A DNA stretch of 64,000 bases, taken from assembly GCF_023283885.1 (NCBI RefSeq), contig NZ_JAKILA010000005.1, positions 1 to 64,000 of the forward strand, in the 5' to 3' direction. The translations under genes and the position numbers were made by a program. The number at the start of each line of letters is the position of its first letter. The first letter of the stretch is position 1. This stretch comes from Shewanella basaltis (lineage in GTDB: Bacteria; Pseudomonadota; Gammaproteobacteria; Enterobacterales; Shewanellaceae). Positions 47,829 through 56,376 of this stretch are shown here, piece after piece. The notes beneath the pieces are model-generated. The model was not told the origin of the DNA. It ran no database searches and worked only from the letters and a program-made list of their open reading frames with translations.

Positions 47829-48821
47829 ATGTTTACGCCTAGCCCTGTACACGAAATGATATTTGAGCAAAAACGTATTTATGTAAAACGTGATGATTTA
47901 TTACATGCCGATTTTAGTGGCAACAAGGCGCGTAAATTTCATTATTTTTTGTCTCATGACTTTTCACCGGTAACACAATTAGTGGCTAGCGGCTCTGCAC
48001 AGGCTAATTCGTTATATTCTTTGTCTGTATTGGCAAAACAACGTGGCTGGCAATGTGATTATTATGTCAGTCATCTTAATCAGCATCTGATTAATCACCC
48101 ACAAGGCAACTATGCAGCGGCGTTAGCTAATGGCACTCGGATTATTGATATCAGCCAATTAAGTCTTGCTGAGCAATATAAAGGTAAGCACTTAGATGAG
48201 GTGATGGAGCATATTGTTGCACAACATTATCAGAACAACGCGTCTGTATTGCATATTCCTGAAGGAGGGCGTTGTGGTTATGCTGAATTTGGTTTAAGTT
48301 TTTTGGCCGCTGAAATTATTGATTGGGTTATTACTAACAACAAAAAAAATCTGGCTGTATTTTTACCATCGGGAACCGGCACAACAGCAGCTTATTTAAG
48401 TAAACAACTTAAACTACAGTTACCTAAAAAATTATCACAGCGTTTTACCGGGCCGCATAATGCATGTTCTGAGAATGTGAATATTGAAGTATTAACATGC
48501 AGCACTGTTGGGGGGGATGACTATTTATTAAAGCAATTTTCTTCATTAATTGACCAAGTTTATTTTCCGCGAGTGTTGAATGATGGTCATAAATATCATT
48601 TTGGCAAATTAACGCAACGTTGCTTTGATATGTGGAAATCGATTTGTTCACAAGGGATAGAATTTGAGCTTGTGTATGACCCGGTTGGTTTTTTAGTACT
48701 AAAAGCGTTTTTAGCGAGTAATCCACAGTGGCAGGGAGATATTTTGTATTTACATCAAGGTGGTGTGCTGGGTAATCAGAGTATGTTATCAAGATACCAA
48801 CGCAAATTTGGTTGTGATTAG
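47829..48821 (+). CDS. PLP-dependent D-cysteine desulfhydrase / ACC deaminase-like
   Basis: 330 residues from the ATG at 47829, behind GAGG. The N-terminus YVKRDDLLHADFSGNKARKF contains the lysine expected to bind pyridoxal phosphate (about residue 37). ASGSAQANSLYSLS, PEGGRCGYAEFG and VFLPSGTGTTAAYL (phosphate-binding loop) match the tryptophan-synthase-beta family branch that includes D-cysteine desulfhydrase and ACC deaminase. Sequence alone does not separate these. It is a single gene. Confidence 0.8.
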   Translation: MFTPSPVHEMIFEQKRIYVKRDDLLHADFSGNKARKFHYFLSHDFSPVTQLVASGSAQANSLYSLSVLAKQRGWQCDYYVSHLNQHLINHPQGNYAAALANGTRIIDISQLSLAEQYKGKHLDEVMEHIVAQHYQNNASVLHIPEGGRCGYAEFGLSFLAAEIIDWVITNNKKNLAVFLPSGTGTTAAYLSKQLKLQLPKKLSQRFTGPHNACSENVNIEVLTCSTVGGDDYLLKQFSSLIDQVYFPRVLNDGHKYHFGKLTQRCFDMWKSICSQGIEFELVYDPVGFLVLKAFLASNPQWQGDILYLHQGGVLGNQSMLSRYQRKFGCD

Positions 48822-48880
48822 CTGACTCATGAATGTGTAAAATGTTGTGACAAATAGGTGAGTTGATAAGTGAGATAATT

Positions 48881-48960
48881 CATTTTGCTCTGTTTTAATA
48901 AACATCGGTAAGTGAGAGGAGAATACCGAGAAATGAGTTTATTAAATAACAGAGCAAATG
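48881..48960. repeat. 80-bp nested palindrome between convergent genes
   Basis: Outer arms CATTTTGCTCTGTTTTAATA (48881) and the near-inverse ending AACAGAGCAAATG (48960) enclose an inner stem TCGGTA (48905) and TACCGA (48924). A third short stem TAACGC-TGA-GCGTTA follows at 48962-48976. It could be a double terminator, a structured RNA or a palindromic intergenic unit. Confidence 0.65.
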
Positions 48961-48983
48961 ATTAACGCTGAGCGTTAGGAGTA

Positions 48984-49157
48984 TTACTTATTTGCAGAGA
49001 TTAACCATTTCATGAAGTTTAATGCTTCAGTACGTTTTGAAAAGGTTTTTTTGTTTTTACCTAGGCTGTCGGTAAAAGCAATTGAGTTTTTGTTTGATGA
49101 AATTGAATTAACCGGAAAGCTAACTGAAATTTCGTGACCGTTGATGTTGTATGACAT
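48984..49157 (-). CDS. Small conserved-looking protein, 57 residues
   Basis: Starts at ATG 49157 (MSYNINGHEISVSFPVNSIS), with AAGGAG 8 nt upstream, a strong ribosome site; a GTG 9 nt earlier is a weaker choice. It is rich in Ser, Asn and Lys and ends KTFSKRTEALNFMKWLISA, which may form a helix. No signal peptide or helix anchor is seen. I do not recognise a family. The good ribosome site and normal composition make it a probable gene. Confidence 0.55.
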   Translation of the reverse strand: MSYNINGHEISVSFPVNSISSNKNSIAFTDSLGKNKKTFSKRTEALNFMKWLISANK

Positions 49158-49494
49158 ATGCCACACTCCTTATTTTTGCTAATCACCCTTAGGTGAGATA
49201 ATTGTTCAATAAAATATCCTTGGCATTTTTAGTGGTGCAAAAGATTAACTTGTCGAGATTTAACTTAACCTATTCTGAACTCACTAATCAAGTGTTGTGA
49301 TATAAATAATTGATTAAGGTAATAAAACCCAATAATTGTATAAACACGTACACTTAATTTTATAAGTTGAACACAGTTATATTACAAGGGTATGACGTTT
49401 ACGTGTGTAGCGTGTTGCTAACACAATTGCCATGCCATAAGTAATAACACTGTACAGAAGCTTGTCTTGGGTTTACGAAGGAAGTTGAGCAGAC
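49158..49494. other. Gene-free A+T-rich gap
   Basis: 337 bp upstream of the 57-residue gene and downstream of the sigma/ChrR operon. It should hold the promoter of the small gene. No clear operator, repeat or hairpin was recognised. Confidence 0.5.
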
Positions 49495-49710
49495 TTACAG
49501 GTAGGTACCAAAATTAACAAGATTATCTAAATCTTCGTTGATTCTATACTCACTTTTCTTTTTTAGCAACAACGTTTTTCGAAAATAAGACAAATTACCG
49601 CTAACATTAGCTGTAAATGTGCAATTAAGCCCTAAACAGCTAACACAAAACCTGCTACATCCCAGAATATTTAACCGCGACAACAGAGTCATCGCGATTA
49701 AATATGGCAT
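49495..49710 (-). CDS. Doubtful 71-residue ORF at the end of the sigma-chrR operon
   Basis: Starts 3 nt after the chrR stop codon (TAG TCA ATG), so translational coupling is possible even without a ribosome site. It contains four cysteines (GCSRFCVSCLGLNC) and a basic patch LLLKKKSEYR. No family is recognised. It may be a real third operon gene or an accidental ORF. Confidence 0.3.
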   Translation of the reverse strand: MPYLIAMTLLSRLNILGCSRFCVSCLGLNCTFTANVSGNLSYFRKTLLLKKKSEYRINEDLDNLVNFGTYL

Positions 49711-49713
49711 TGA

Positions 49714-50406
49714 CTAATAAAGTAAGTCACCAATGGGGTTAAGTAACTTACTGATACCTTTGGTAAAATAAAGCGGTGCATCGACTATGGTGTAACACAA
49801 GCAACCTTCAGTTGTTTTGGGCGAATGCTCATGGTCTTGATCGAGCAGCATAAAATCACCTGGTTTGTAGGTGTTGTAACAATCGCTAAACTCACCTGCC
49901 AGTAACAAAGTTAATTCTGAACCTTTATGAGTGTGCTCAGGGATTTCTCCATTAGCTGCAATGTGCAGTAGACTTGCTCTTGCCTGAGGTTCTCCAGTGT
50001 CTAACCGTAAGCGACTGACTTTACCAATACCTTGCCAAGAAGCATTTATCTGTTTTCTAAACACCCGCGGTAAAACGTAATGTTGGCCTTTGATGGTGAC
50101 ACTGTTATCGCCCGGTACAGTGTTTGGTGCTTGCTCAGCATTATCGTCAGCATCGAGGTTGTCGAGTGTAGAAGACAGAAACTGACCGAGTAGTGAATCA
50201 AGGTCTGCTGCGTGTTCGGAAACATGTTGGCTGGCATTGACTTGCTCAAATTGCTGCTCAGACAGGGCAATCGTCATTTGTTCGAGCTGCTGTTGGCAAT
50301 GAGCACAAAGCTCGGCGTGTGCTGAGATGGCAATAGACATTGACAGCGGGAGCTCACCTTTTGCATGGAGAGACAGCAAATGCTGATCTGGATGGTAATT
50401 AATCAT
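49714..50406 (-). CDS. chrR: ChrR-type anti-sigma factor
   Basis: 230 residues. The zinc-binding anti-sigma domain has HAELCAHC (HxxxCxxC, about residues 29-36) with an upstream His in MINYHPDQHLL. The C-terminal cupin-like domain has EHTHKGSELTLLLAGEF and HEHSPKTTEGCLCY. In Rhodobacter and relatives ChrR holds the sigma factor until singlet oxygen or peroxide arrives, and the cupin domain helps sensing. It overlaps the sigma gene by 8 nt with GGAG before its ATG. Confidence 0.92.
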   Translation of the reverse strand: MINYHPDQHLLSLHAKGELPLSMSIAISAHAELCAHCQQQLEQMTIALSEQQFEQVNASQHVSEHAADLDSLLGQFLSSTLDNLDADDNAEQAPNTVPGDNSVTIKGQHYVLPRVFRKQINASWQGIGKVSRLRLDTGEPQARASLLHIAANGEIPEHTHKGSELTLLLAGEFSDCYNTYKPGDFMLLDQDHEHSPKTTEGCLCYTIVDAPLYFTKGISKLLNPIGDLLY

Positions 50407-51073
50407 AGTGTTTCTCCATAAAGCTTTTTAACTTTTCTAAACCGAGTCTAAGTCTTGACTTAACTGTACCAATTGGGATGTTGAGTTTATCTGCGAGCTC
50501 TTGTTGTGTGAGCTCTTGCATATAAATACCTTGTACGACCTGACGTTGTAATGGTGGAAGCTCTTCAACATGTTGCAATAAGCTGGCAGATAATAAAAAA
50601 TCGTCGTCGTTATTTTCTGCATCGTCAGACTCGAATAGGGGCCAAATATCGTCGCCAAAAGCGTCTTCACGATTGTGTTGGACTTTGCGAAGCATATCGA
50701 AGCACTGGTTACGCATGATAGTAAATACCCAAGTGCTAACAGCGGCTTTGTCTGCGTTGTATAGGTGTGCTTTAGTCCAAACCCGTGACATGGTTTCTTG
50801 AACCAAGTCCATTGCCAAGCCTTGCTGGCTTAATCGCTGCACACCAAAAGCATTGATTTTGGGAGCGAAGTGCGAAAAAAGTTTGGCAAATGATGTTTTG
50901 CAGCGGTTGTTAGCGACTTGCAACATCAAATGAGCCAGCTCATCTGTTAGTGGATTGGGTTCGTCTGAATTCATAGCACCATTTCGTTTAGTAGAAGATC
51001 TTAGAGAAAGATTTCCTTTATCATAACGAGTTTGCGTACTTTGTGATTGAATATTTTCCATTTTTTCACTCAT
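50399..51073 (-). CDS. Extracytoplasmic-function sigma factor (ChrR partner)
   Basis: About 224 residues from the ATG at 51073; 50974 (MNSDEPNPLTDELAHLM) is an equally possible start that gives the usual family length. Region 2 is KLFSHFAPKINAFGVQRL ... DLVQETMSRVW, with AVSTWVFTIMRNQCFDMLRK for -10 recognition. Region 4 is LPPLQRQVVQGIYMQELTQQ ... IPIGTVKSRLRLGLEKLK. It would direct RNA polymerase to oxidative-stress promoters. It is co-transcribed with chrR. Confidence 0.9.
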   Translation of the reverse strand: MSEKMENIQSQSTQTRYDKGNLSLRSSTKRNGAMNSDEPNPLTDELAHLMLQVANNRCKTSFAKLFSHFAPKINAFGVQRLSQQGLAMDLVQETMSRVWTKAHLYNADKAAVSTWVFTIMRNQCFDMLRKVQHNREDAFGDDIWPLFESDDAENNDDDFLLSASLLQHVEELPPLQRQVVQGIYMQELTQQELADKLNIPIGTVKSRLRLGLEKLKSFMEKHYD

Positions 51074-51166
51074 ATCCAGTAAATCACTATTAAGCATAAT
51101 GTTTATGCGATGTGTACAGCCGGTAAACAACCGAGTTTTGTTGTTTCTCTGGTTATTGTTATCCAG

Positions 51167-51192
51167 TACGGGTGATAGACGGAATTAGATCA
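51167..51192 (-). promoter_or_regulatory. Candidate autoregulatory ECF promoter (TGATCT-N16-CGTA)
   Basis: On the reverse strand TGATCT (51192-51187) and CGTA (51170-51167) are 16 nt apart, the type of -35/-10 pair known for ChrR-linked sigma factors. It lies in the gap between the Lon N-domain gene and the sigma gene, about 95 nt before the proposed start. Positive autoregulation is expected for this family. Confidence 0.6.
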
Positions 51193-51204
51193 TCAAATAG
51201 ACAA

Positions 51205-51795
51205 TTATTTTATGATATCGAGCAGAAAAGATTTAGCCAAAAGATGATCATGGTTATTAATGCACTGGTATTTTTGACTTGCAGTTAATGGAATGATCTC
51301 TAACCATCTTTGGCATACCCAGCTTATATCATTGAAATCACTTTCGTTGTAATGTGCTAAGTGTTGCGGGTATTGCTGTAATAGTTGCTTTAAGGTCTCA
51401 CTGAGACGTTTATCTTTTTCTCGCTCAAGTGGCCTAATGTGGGGCTGTGCAGCATTTTGCTCAATAATATGGCTTGGCCACCCCTCAATAAGTGTGACGT
51501 CGGCGCGTTTTAATCCATCATGCTCTACATCGATCTGATTGATTTTAAATGTCTGTTTGCCTTGAACGCTAATACCTAGTAAGCCATCGTCTAGGGTTTC
51601 AAAGTCAACAATTTGAGTCAGTGTACCGATTGGCATAATGGTCTTTTTATCGTCAGATAGCATACAAAGCCCAAAACCTTGGCCACTTTTGAGCGATTCT
51701 GACACTAATCGTTTGTATCGTGCTTCAAAAATTCTCAATTGCGTATACCCCTGTGGGAGTAAGCAAATGGGTAAAGGAAAAATTGGGATTATCAT
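51205..51795 (-). CDS. Lon N-terminal (LAN/PUA-like) domain protein
   Basis: 196 residues from the ATG at 51795 (MIIPIFPLPICLLPQG), which has GAGG 6 nt upstream. IFPLPICLLPQGYTQLRIFEARYKRLV is the start of the Lon substrate-binding domain, and GTLTQIVDFETLDDGLLGI is also typical. There is no AAA or protease domain, so it is a stand-alone LON-domain protein. The function is unknown. Its stop is 38 nt before the sigma promoter -10 element. Confidence 0.82.
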   Translation of the reverse strand: MIIPIFPLPICLLPQGYTQLRIFEARYKRLVSESLKSGQGFGLCMLSDDKKTIMPIGTLTQIVDFETLDDGLLGISVQGKQTFKINQIDVEHDGLKRADVTLIEGWPSHIIEQNAAQPHIRPLEREKDKRLSETLKQLLQQYPQHLAHYNESDFNDISWVCQRWLEIIPLTASQKYQCINNHDHLLAKSFLLDIIK

Positions 51796-52549
51796 TACAG
51801 CCTCAGTATTATTTAACACAGTGTATCTGTTTTAATATACGCCAAGATTGACTTTATCGATCATCTTGAAGCACCCAAATCAGCTTGTCTTCATTTATCG
51901 AAAGTGCATTAAGCTTTTTGAGGACTGTTGTTTTACTGCCGCAGTGATGATCGGGGGTTGAGTCAGTGTATAAGCCTTGAAAATTTTGTATGATGTTATG
52001 GTGTTGCTAAGCGCCATATAAGGGCCTAAAGAAAGACGCTTTTAGTCATCCATTATCGGTCATCGTCTATAACATCCGCTTTACCTTCAGCGCTGTCCCA
52101 TTGCTGTTTAACCTGTTTAAACCCGTTATTGATGATAACCACTTTATCATTGTCGATAGTATTGTGCGGTGACATTTGACCTGTTGCGCTCAAATGAGTG
52201 ATCCAAACACGCTATTGGGCTTCCTGTGCCAAGCAAGGTACTGTCCTAGTGTAAATGGTTCTACGACGCTGAAAGGCAGGCCTTTGTGTGTGCCTGCAGA
52301 CAAACCTAGCTTGAAAAGCCCCCGAGTCGCTGTTTTATGGCGGTATTCATTTGCAAGTCTGGTTTTATGATGGTGACAGCGTTAACTATACGAAATTCGT
52401 ACAGGAAATGATTTTGTTGTGCGTAGATTTTGTATTTTTGTTGAAACCATCACGGTTTTGACTCCTTTATGGTTAATTTTTAAGTATAATTACTCTGTTG
52501 ATTGGTGCGATATGTTGCACACACATTTTAGTTTGAGGTGAATAGCGTT
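51796..52549. other. Long intergenic region, mostly non-coding
   Basis: 754 bp hold no intact gene. A frameshifted coding-like stretch lies at 52053-52380 on the reverse strand. The 150 bp before cheV (52400-52549) must contain its promoter; GAGGTG lies 11 nt before the ATG. Confidence 0.6.
52053..52380 (-). pseudogene. Frameshifted gene remnant
   Basis: Two reverse-strand frames carry plausible protein. The first runs from about 52380 to a stop at 52190 and includes GTHKGLPFSVVEPFTLGQ and YLAWHRKPNSVFGSLI. The second continues as THLSATGQMSPHNTID, VVIINNGFKQVKQQWD and ends at 52053. Joining them at about 52190-52200 gives one continuous C-terminal segment with no start. I recognise no family, so this is a guess from composition. 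Confidence 0.3.
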
Positions 52550-53494
52550 ATGAGAAAAGTGCTCGATACAGTAGACCAACGCACCAAGTTAGTTGGTGAA
52601 AACCGTTTAGAGTTGTTGCTGTTTCGCATTGGCTCTACACAGTTGTTTGCCATTAATGTGTTTAAAGTAAAAGAAGTGGTGAAATTACCTAACATCAATA
52701 CTTTTCCAGGTAGCAACCCTAATATTTATGGCGTAGCGAATATCAGAGGCACATCTATTCCAGTGATTAACTTGCGTGAAGCGATAGGTTTTTCTCCCAG
52801 ACCCATTACAGATGACAGTAACCTGATTATTACTGAATATAATCGCAGTGTGCAGGCTTTTTTAGTGGGTAAAGTTGAGCACATTATCAATATGACCTGG
52901 AGTGATATTATGCCGCCGCCGAAAACATCGGGCGGTCATAATTATCTGACAGCAATTACCAAAATTGAGCAAGATGGGGTTACGCAATTAGTGTCAATTA
53001 TTGATGTGGAAAAGGTACTTGCTGAGATTATTGACTACGACATTAGTTTATCGGAAGGGGTACTTGATGAGGCATTAGTACCACAATTACCCGGTAGGAA
53101 AGTACTGATTGTTGATGACTCGTCAACTGCCAGAAAACAAGTACGAGATACATTATCACAATTAGGCATTGAGATTATTGAAGCTTCTGACGGCCTACAA
53201 GCTCTTAGGTTATTACAAGGCTGGGCGGATAACGGAAAAAATGTCGCCGATGAGCTTTTAATGATGATAACAGATGCTGAAATGCCTGAAATGGACGGTT
53301 ATAAGTTAACCGCAGAAGTAAGAGCAGATCCACGTATGGCCAGTTTATTTATTACTTTAAATACTTCTCTCAGTGGCAGTTTCAATAAGGCAATGGTTGA
53401 AAAGGTGGGCTGTAATGAGTTTATCTCTAAGTTTCAGCCTGACTTGTTAGTGGGGGTCGTTCAAGACCGTTTACGCGCTATTTTGTCGGTGTAA
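52550..53494 (+). CDS. cheV: Chemotaxis protein CheV (CheW-receiver fusion)
   Basis: 314 residues from the ATG at 52550. The CheW-like domain (about 15-165) has ELLLFRIGSTQLFAINVFKVK and NIYGVANIRGTSIPVINL. The receiver domain (about 183-310) has VLIVDDSSTARKQ and the phosphorylated Asp in MITDAEMPEMDGY. A lysine at FISKFQP replaces the usual KP region. CheV couples receptors to CheA and is tuned by phosphorylation. It is a single gene. Confidence 0.93.
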   Translation: MRKVLDTVDQRTKLVGENRLELLLFRIGSTQLFAINVFKVKEVVKLPNINTFPGSNPNIYGVANIRGTSIPVINLREAIGFSPRPITDDSNLIITEYNRSVQAFLVGKVEHIINMTWSDIMPPPKTSGGHNYLTAITKIEQDGVTQLVSIIDVEKVLAEIIDYDISLSEGVLDEALVPQLPGRKVLIVDDSSTARKQVRDTLSQLGIEIIEASDGLQALRLLQGWADNGKNVADELLMMITDAEMPEMDGYKLTAEVRADPRMASLFITLNTSLSGSFNKAMVEKVGCNEFISKFQPDLLVGVVQDRLRAILSV

Positions 53495-53723
53495 TTTAGC
53501 TTCGCTGGATACTGATTGACGCTTGTACCTTGCGATTACGGTACTGATTGCATGAGCTGCAAGTTATACCAATTAGCACAAAAATGTGATTATGCTTACT
53601 GGTTAATCGCTTATCACTTCTTTGTAAATGTTGAAGGTAGAACAACGACCTCGCTGCCAATTCTGCCTTGTGCGAAGTGATTTTCCTACGTGATCGCAGA
53701 TCATTTATTTATTCAGATAGGTA

Positions 53724-54380
53724 TCAGATTTGATCCTCATCTTCGATGAGTTCATCAATAATGCGCTGTTGATGTTCACGCGTGATACCAATGTTTAGCC
53801 TAGCTATCTTTATGGCATGCCCAAACCTAGCCTTACCGAGCAATGTTACTAATTGTTTAAGAAAATGAGCGTCTAACGACAATGTATTGCTGTAATGTTC
53901 AATTGCCTTGGGTAATGAGGTAAATCTCACATCGTCAAATTCAAAACCCGTTTGTGAGTCGTGGTTTTCACCATCGAGTAGCACACCATCTAGGCTTAAC
54001 GGCCAACCTTTGGCGTTGATCCGGCTTTGCGCGATTTGGTACATCATCCAGGCACTTTTTTTAAAACCACCAAAGATTTTGCATTCAAATTCAGACTCAG
54101 CTAACTCTTGTTCGGTCCAGTTAATGCCAATAGCCAAATGTTTTTGATACACATGCATTAATTGATCTTTAACTGCATCACGGCAATCCCAAATTGAGGT
54201 TAATGGGTTCTTTTTTGCAAAGCCTAAACATTCTTTACATGCGGGCACCGTCAGTGATGGGTGTGGGGTATGTGCCATTCTGTAGTAGTCAAATTGTTCA
54301 CTACAGGGCTCGGTGCAAAACCAACAGGTGTGGCGTTGCTCGAATGGAATATCAATTAATGTAGGCATAGGTGTAAACAT
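53724..54380 (-). CDS. Conserved-looking hypothetical protein with paired CxxC motifs
   Basis: 218 residues; ATG at 54380 or 54368. The N-terminus CWFCTEPC, then PACKECLG 30 residues later, forms a zinc-ribbon-like set of cysteines. The remainder is helical (LTSIWDCRDAVKDQLMHVYQ, and the end REHQQRIIDELIEDEDQI). No signal peptide. I do not recognise a family. Composition and length are normal for a gene. It lies downstream of the DUF2750 gene in the same direction, separated by a terminator. Confidence 0.6.
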   Translation of the reverse strand: MFTPMPTLIDIPFEQRHTCWFCTEPCSEQFDYYRMAHTPHPSLTVPACKECLGFAKKNPLTSIWDCRDAVKDQLMHVYQKHLAIGINWTEQELAESEFECKIFGGFKKSAWMMYQIAQSRINAKGWPLSLDGVLLDGENHDSQTGFEFDDVRFTSLPKAIEHYSNTLSLDAHFLKQLVTLLGKARFGHAIKIARLNIGITREHQQRIIDELIEDEDQI

Positions 54381-54387
54381 TCTATAT

Positions 54388-54414
54388 AAAAAAGCTACTC
54401 AAAAGAGTAGCTTA
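54388..54414 (-). terminator. Terminator of the DUF2750 gene
   Basis: On the reverse strand AAGCTACTC-TTTT-GAGTAGCTT is followed by a T-run, 24 nt past the stop codon at 54438. Confidence 0.8.
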
Positions 54415-54437
54415 TTGTTAATTATCCGCGAGCAGTA

Positions 54438-54797
54438 TTATTCTTTCTCAAAGTCGACTAATTCTTTTGCTAATATGATTGGGTCAATTTCTTCACATTC
54501 TTGATCCGCTTCCCAATCAATACCAATCAGTACACCGTCGTCATTTAAGTCGCCAACCCAGTATTCTAAAAATTCGGTTAACGTGATTGAAACGGCTTTA
54601 TAATCTGTCCATTCTTCAGTGCAATGGCTTGTTGCAGCAGATTCACTTGACCACAACGGCATTACGTCAGTATCTTCAAATTCAGATGAGTCACATACTA
54701 CCCAACCTTCACCTGTTTCATCTTGTAAGCCCCATAAGACTTGATGTTGTTTTACGTTTTCGATAAAGCCAATTAGTGCGGGTGTTTGTTCGGTCAT
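54438..54797 (-). CDS. DUF2750-family protein
   Basis: 119 residues from the ATG at 54797 (MTEQTPALIGFIENVKQHQV); the longer in-frame start at 54875 is not supported. QVLWGLQDETGEGWVVCDS, VMPLWSSESAATSH and FLEYWVGDLNDDGVLIGIDW are the DUF2750 hallmarks. It is a small acidic cytosolic protein of unknown function. It has its own terminator. Confidence 0.8.
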   Translation of the reverse strand: MTEQTPALIGFIENVKQHQVLWGLQDETGEGWVVCDSSEFEDTDVMPLWSSESAATSHCTEEWTDYKAVSITLTEFLEYWVGDLNDDGVLIGIDWEADQECEEIDPIILAKELVDFEKE

Positions 54798-55024
54798 GAT
54801 AAGTCGCTTTAATAAGTGAGAATTAATGTCATTATACGTACTCACAAAATAAGGAAAAGGCTTAATTAATGACAATGATGTTTATGTTGTTTCTTTATAC
54901 CAATAGCAGGATAAAAAACGTTAATTTAAACAAAATAAACAGGGTTTAATGCTAACGGGTCTTGTTTCCTGAGAGGCGATGCGTCACGATATTCAACATT
55001 CATTTGTAATAATTAAGTGTTTAC

Positions 55025-56272
55025 ATGACCCACCAAAGCCGTTTTTCTGCGTTTATTGCTTCAATGTTTGTTTCGAGTACTTTCTTGAGTGCTTGTGCTG
55101 TATCTGCTTCACCCGATCCAGTCGTTGATGTCTCTCCTGTGCCAGTGCAAGCTGACTTTGCTACTTGTGTAGTCGATTTACAGCAAAAGGCAAAAGTTGC
55201 GGGCATTTCACAACACATTATTGACACAACTGTCGCTAACTTAAAGTATGTTCCTCGAGTTATAGAGCTTGATAATCAACAACCGGAGTTTACCACTACC
55301 TTTGGTGATTACTTTGACAAACGTGTGACCACCTGGCGGGTAGAGCAGGGCCGAAAAATGATGGTTAAACATCAATCATTATTGGCTAAATTAACCAAAG
55401 AATATGGTGTACCTGGGCAGTACATAGTCGCATTTTGGGGATTAGAGACTAACTATGGCAGTTACAAAGGCAGCATGCCTGTTTTAGATTCTTTAGCGAC
55501 TTTAGCCTGCGATCCGCGTCGCAGCGATTATTTCACAGGTGAATTAATACAAGCACTTAAGCTTAAGCAACAATATCGATTTGCAGACAGTACCATGGTT
55601 GGCTCCTGGGCCGGTGCCATGGGGCATACTCAATTTATGCCAACCAATTATCGTAAATATGCCGTTGATGGCGATGGTGATGGTGTAGCAGATTTATGGA
55701 ACAGTGAGGCGGATGCACTCACATCGGCTGCTAACTTTTTACAGCACTTAGGCTGGAAAGCGGATCAACGATGGGGGCGTGAAGTGCTATTACCGCAAGA
55801 CTACGGCTTTGAGTATTTAGGCAGTCAATCTGTTTTACCCCTCAGTCAGTGGCGTGCGTTAAACATTACCCAAACTAATGGCCAACCCATTGCCGCACCA
55901 GACATGCAAGCTGCATTGTATTTACCGGCGGGACACACAGGGCCAGCCTTTTTAGGCTATGACAACTTTAACGTAATTATGCGTTGGAATCGCTCAGAGT
56001 TTTATGCCATTTCAGTGGGACATTTAGCAGACAGGATAAATGGCGCATCCGAATTAAGTCGGGCGGTACCAAAACAACCACGACTGAGTCGCGATATTGT
56101 GAAGCAATTACAACAAAAGCTGAATGACTCAGGTTTTGATGTTGGAAAAGCCGATGGCATATTAGGCCGAAATTCTGTTATAGGTTTGCAAGCTTTTCAG
56201 AAAAAACAAGGATTAATTGCCGACGGTTTCCCTGATGCACAAACCTTCAAAGCGCTTGGTATTAAGCTTTAA
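55025..56272 (+). CDS. Lytic murein transglycosylase B-like lipoprotein
   Basis: 415 residues. Lipobox LSAC (Cys about 24). The catalytic domain has AFWGLETNYGSYKGSMPV with the catalytic Glu (about 140), VGSWAGAMGHTQFMPTNYRK (about 195) and AVDGDGDGVADLWN. A C-terminal peptidoglycan-binding domain follows (LQQKLNDSGFDVGKADGILG, about 360-412). It cuts the glycan chain of murein to the anhydro form in the periplasm. The start has no clear ribosome site, but it gives a proper signal peptide. It is a single gene. Confidence 0.9.
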   Translation: MTHQSRFSAFIASMFVSSTFLSACAVSASPDPVVDVSPVPVQADFATCVVDLQQKAKVAGISQHIIDTTVANLKYVPRVIELDNQQPEFTTTFGDYFDKRVTTWRVEQGRKMMVKHQSLLAKLTKEYGVPGQYIVAFWGLETNYGSYKGSMPVLDSLATLACDPRRSDYFTGELIQALKLKQQYRFADSTMVGSWAGAMGHTQFMPTNYRKYAVDGDGDGVADLWNSEADALTSAANFLQHLGWKADQRWGREVLLPQDYGFEYLGSQSVLPLSQWRALNITQTNGQPIAAPDMQAALYLPAGHTGPAFLGYDNFNVIMRWNRSEFYAISVGHLADRINGASELSRAVPKQPRLSRDIVKQLQQKLNDSGFDVGKADGILGRNSVIGLQAFQKKQGLIADGFPDAQTFKALGIKL

Positions 56273-56376
56273 TAGACTCAATATTAGGCAATAAGCTTGG
56301 CAAGAGTCACTATTTTTGTGGATGCCATGGCACTCATTTGTTAAGCTTCGCCAAAATCTTGAGTTAAGGAATAAAA

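Noticed and set aside
52176-52370. 64-residue plus-strand ORF before cheV
   Set aside because: No ribosome site and a composition that looks random; the reverse strand is more protein-like here.
53560-53723. Possible end of another dispersed repeat (ATACCAATTAGCAC ... AGATAGGTAT)
   Set aside because: The two ends share only about five bases in inverse orientation, and no second copy is in the window.
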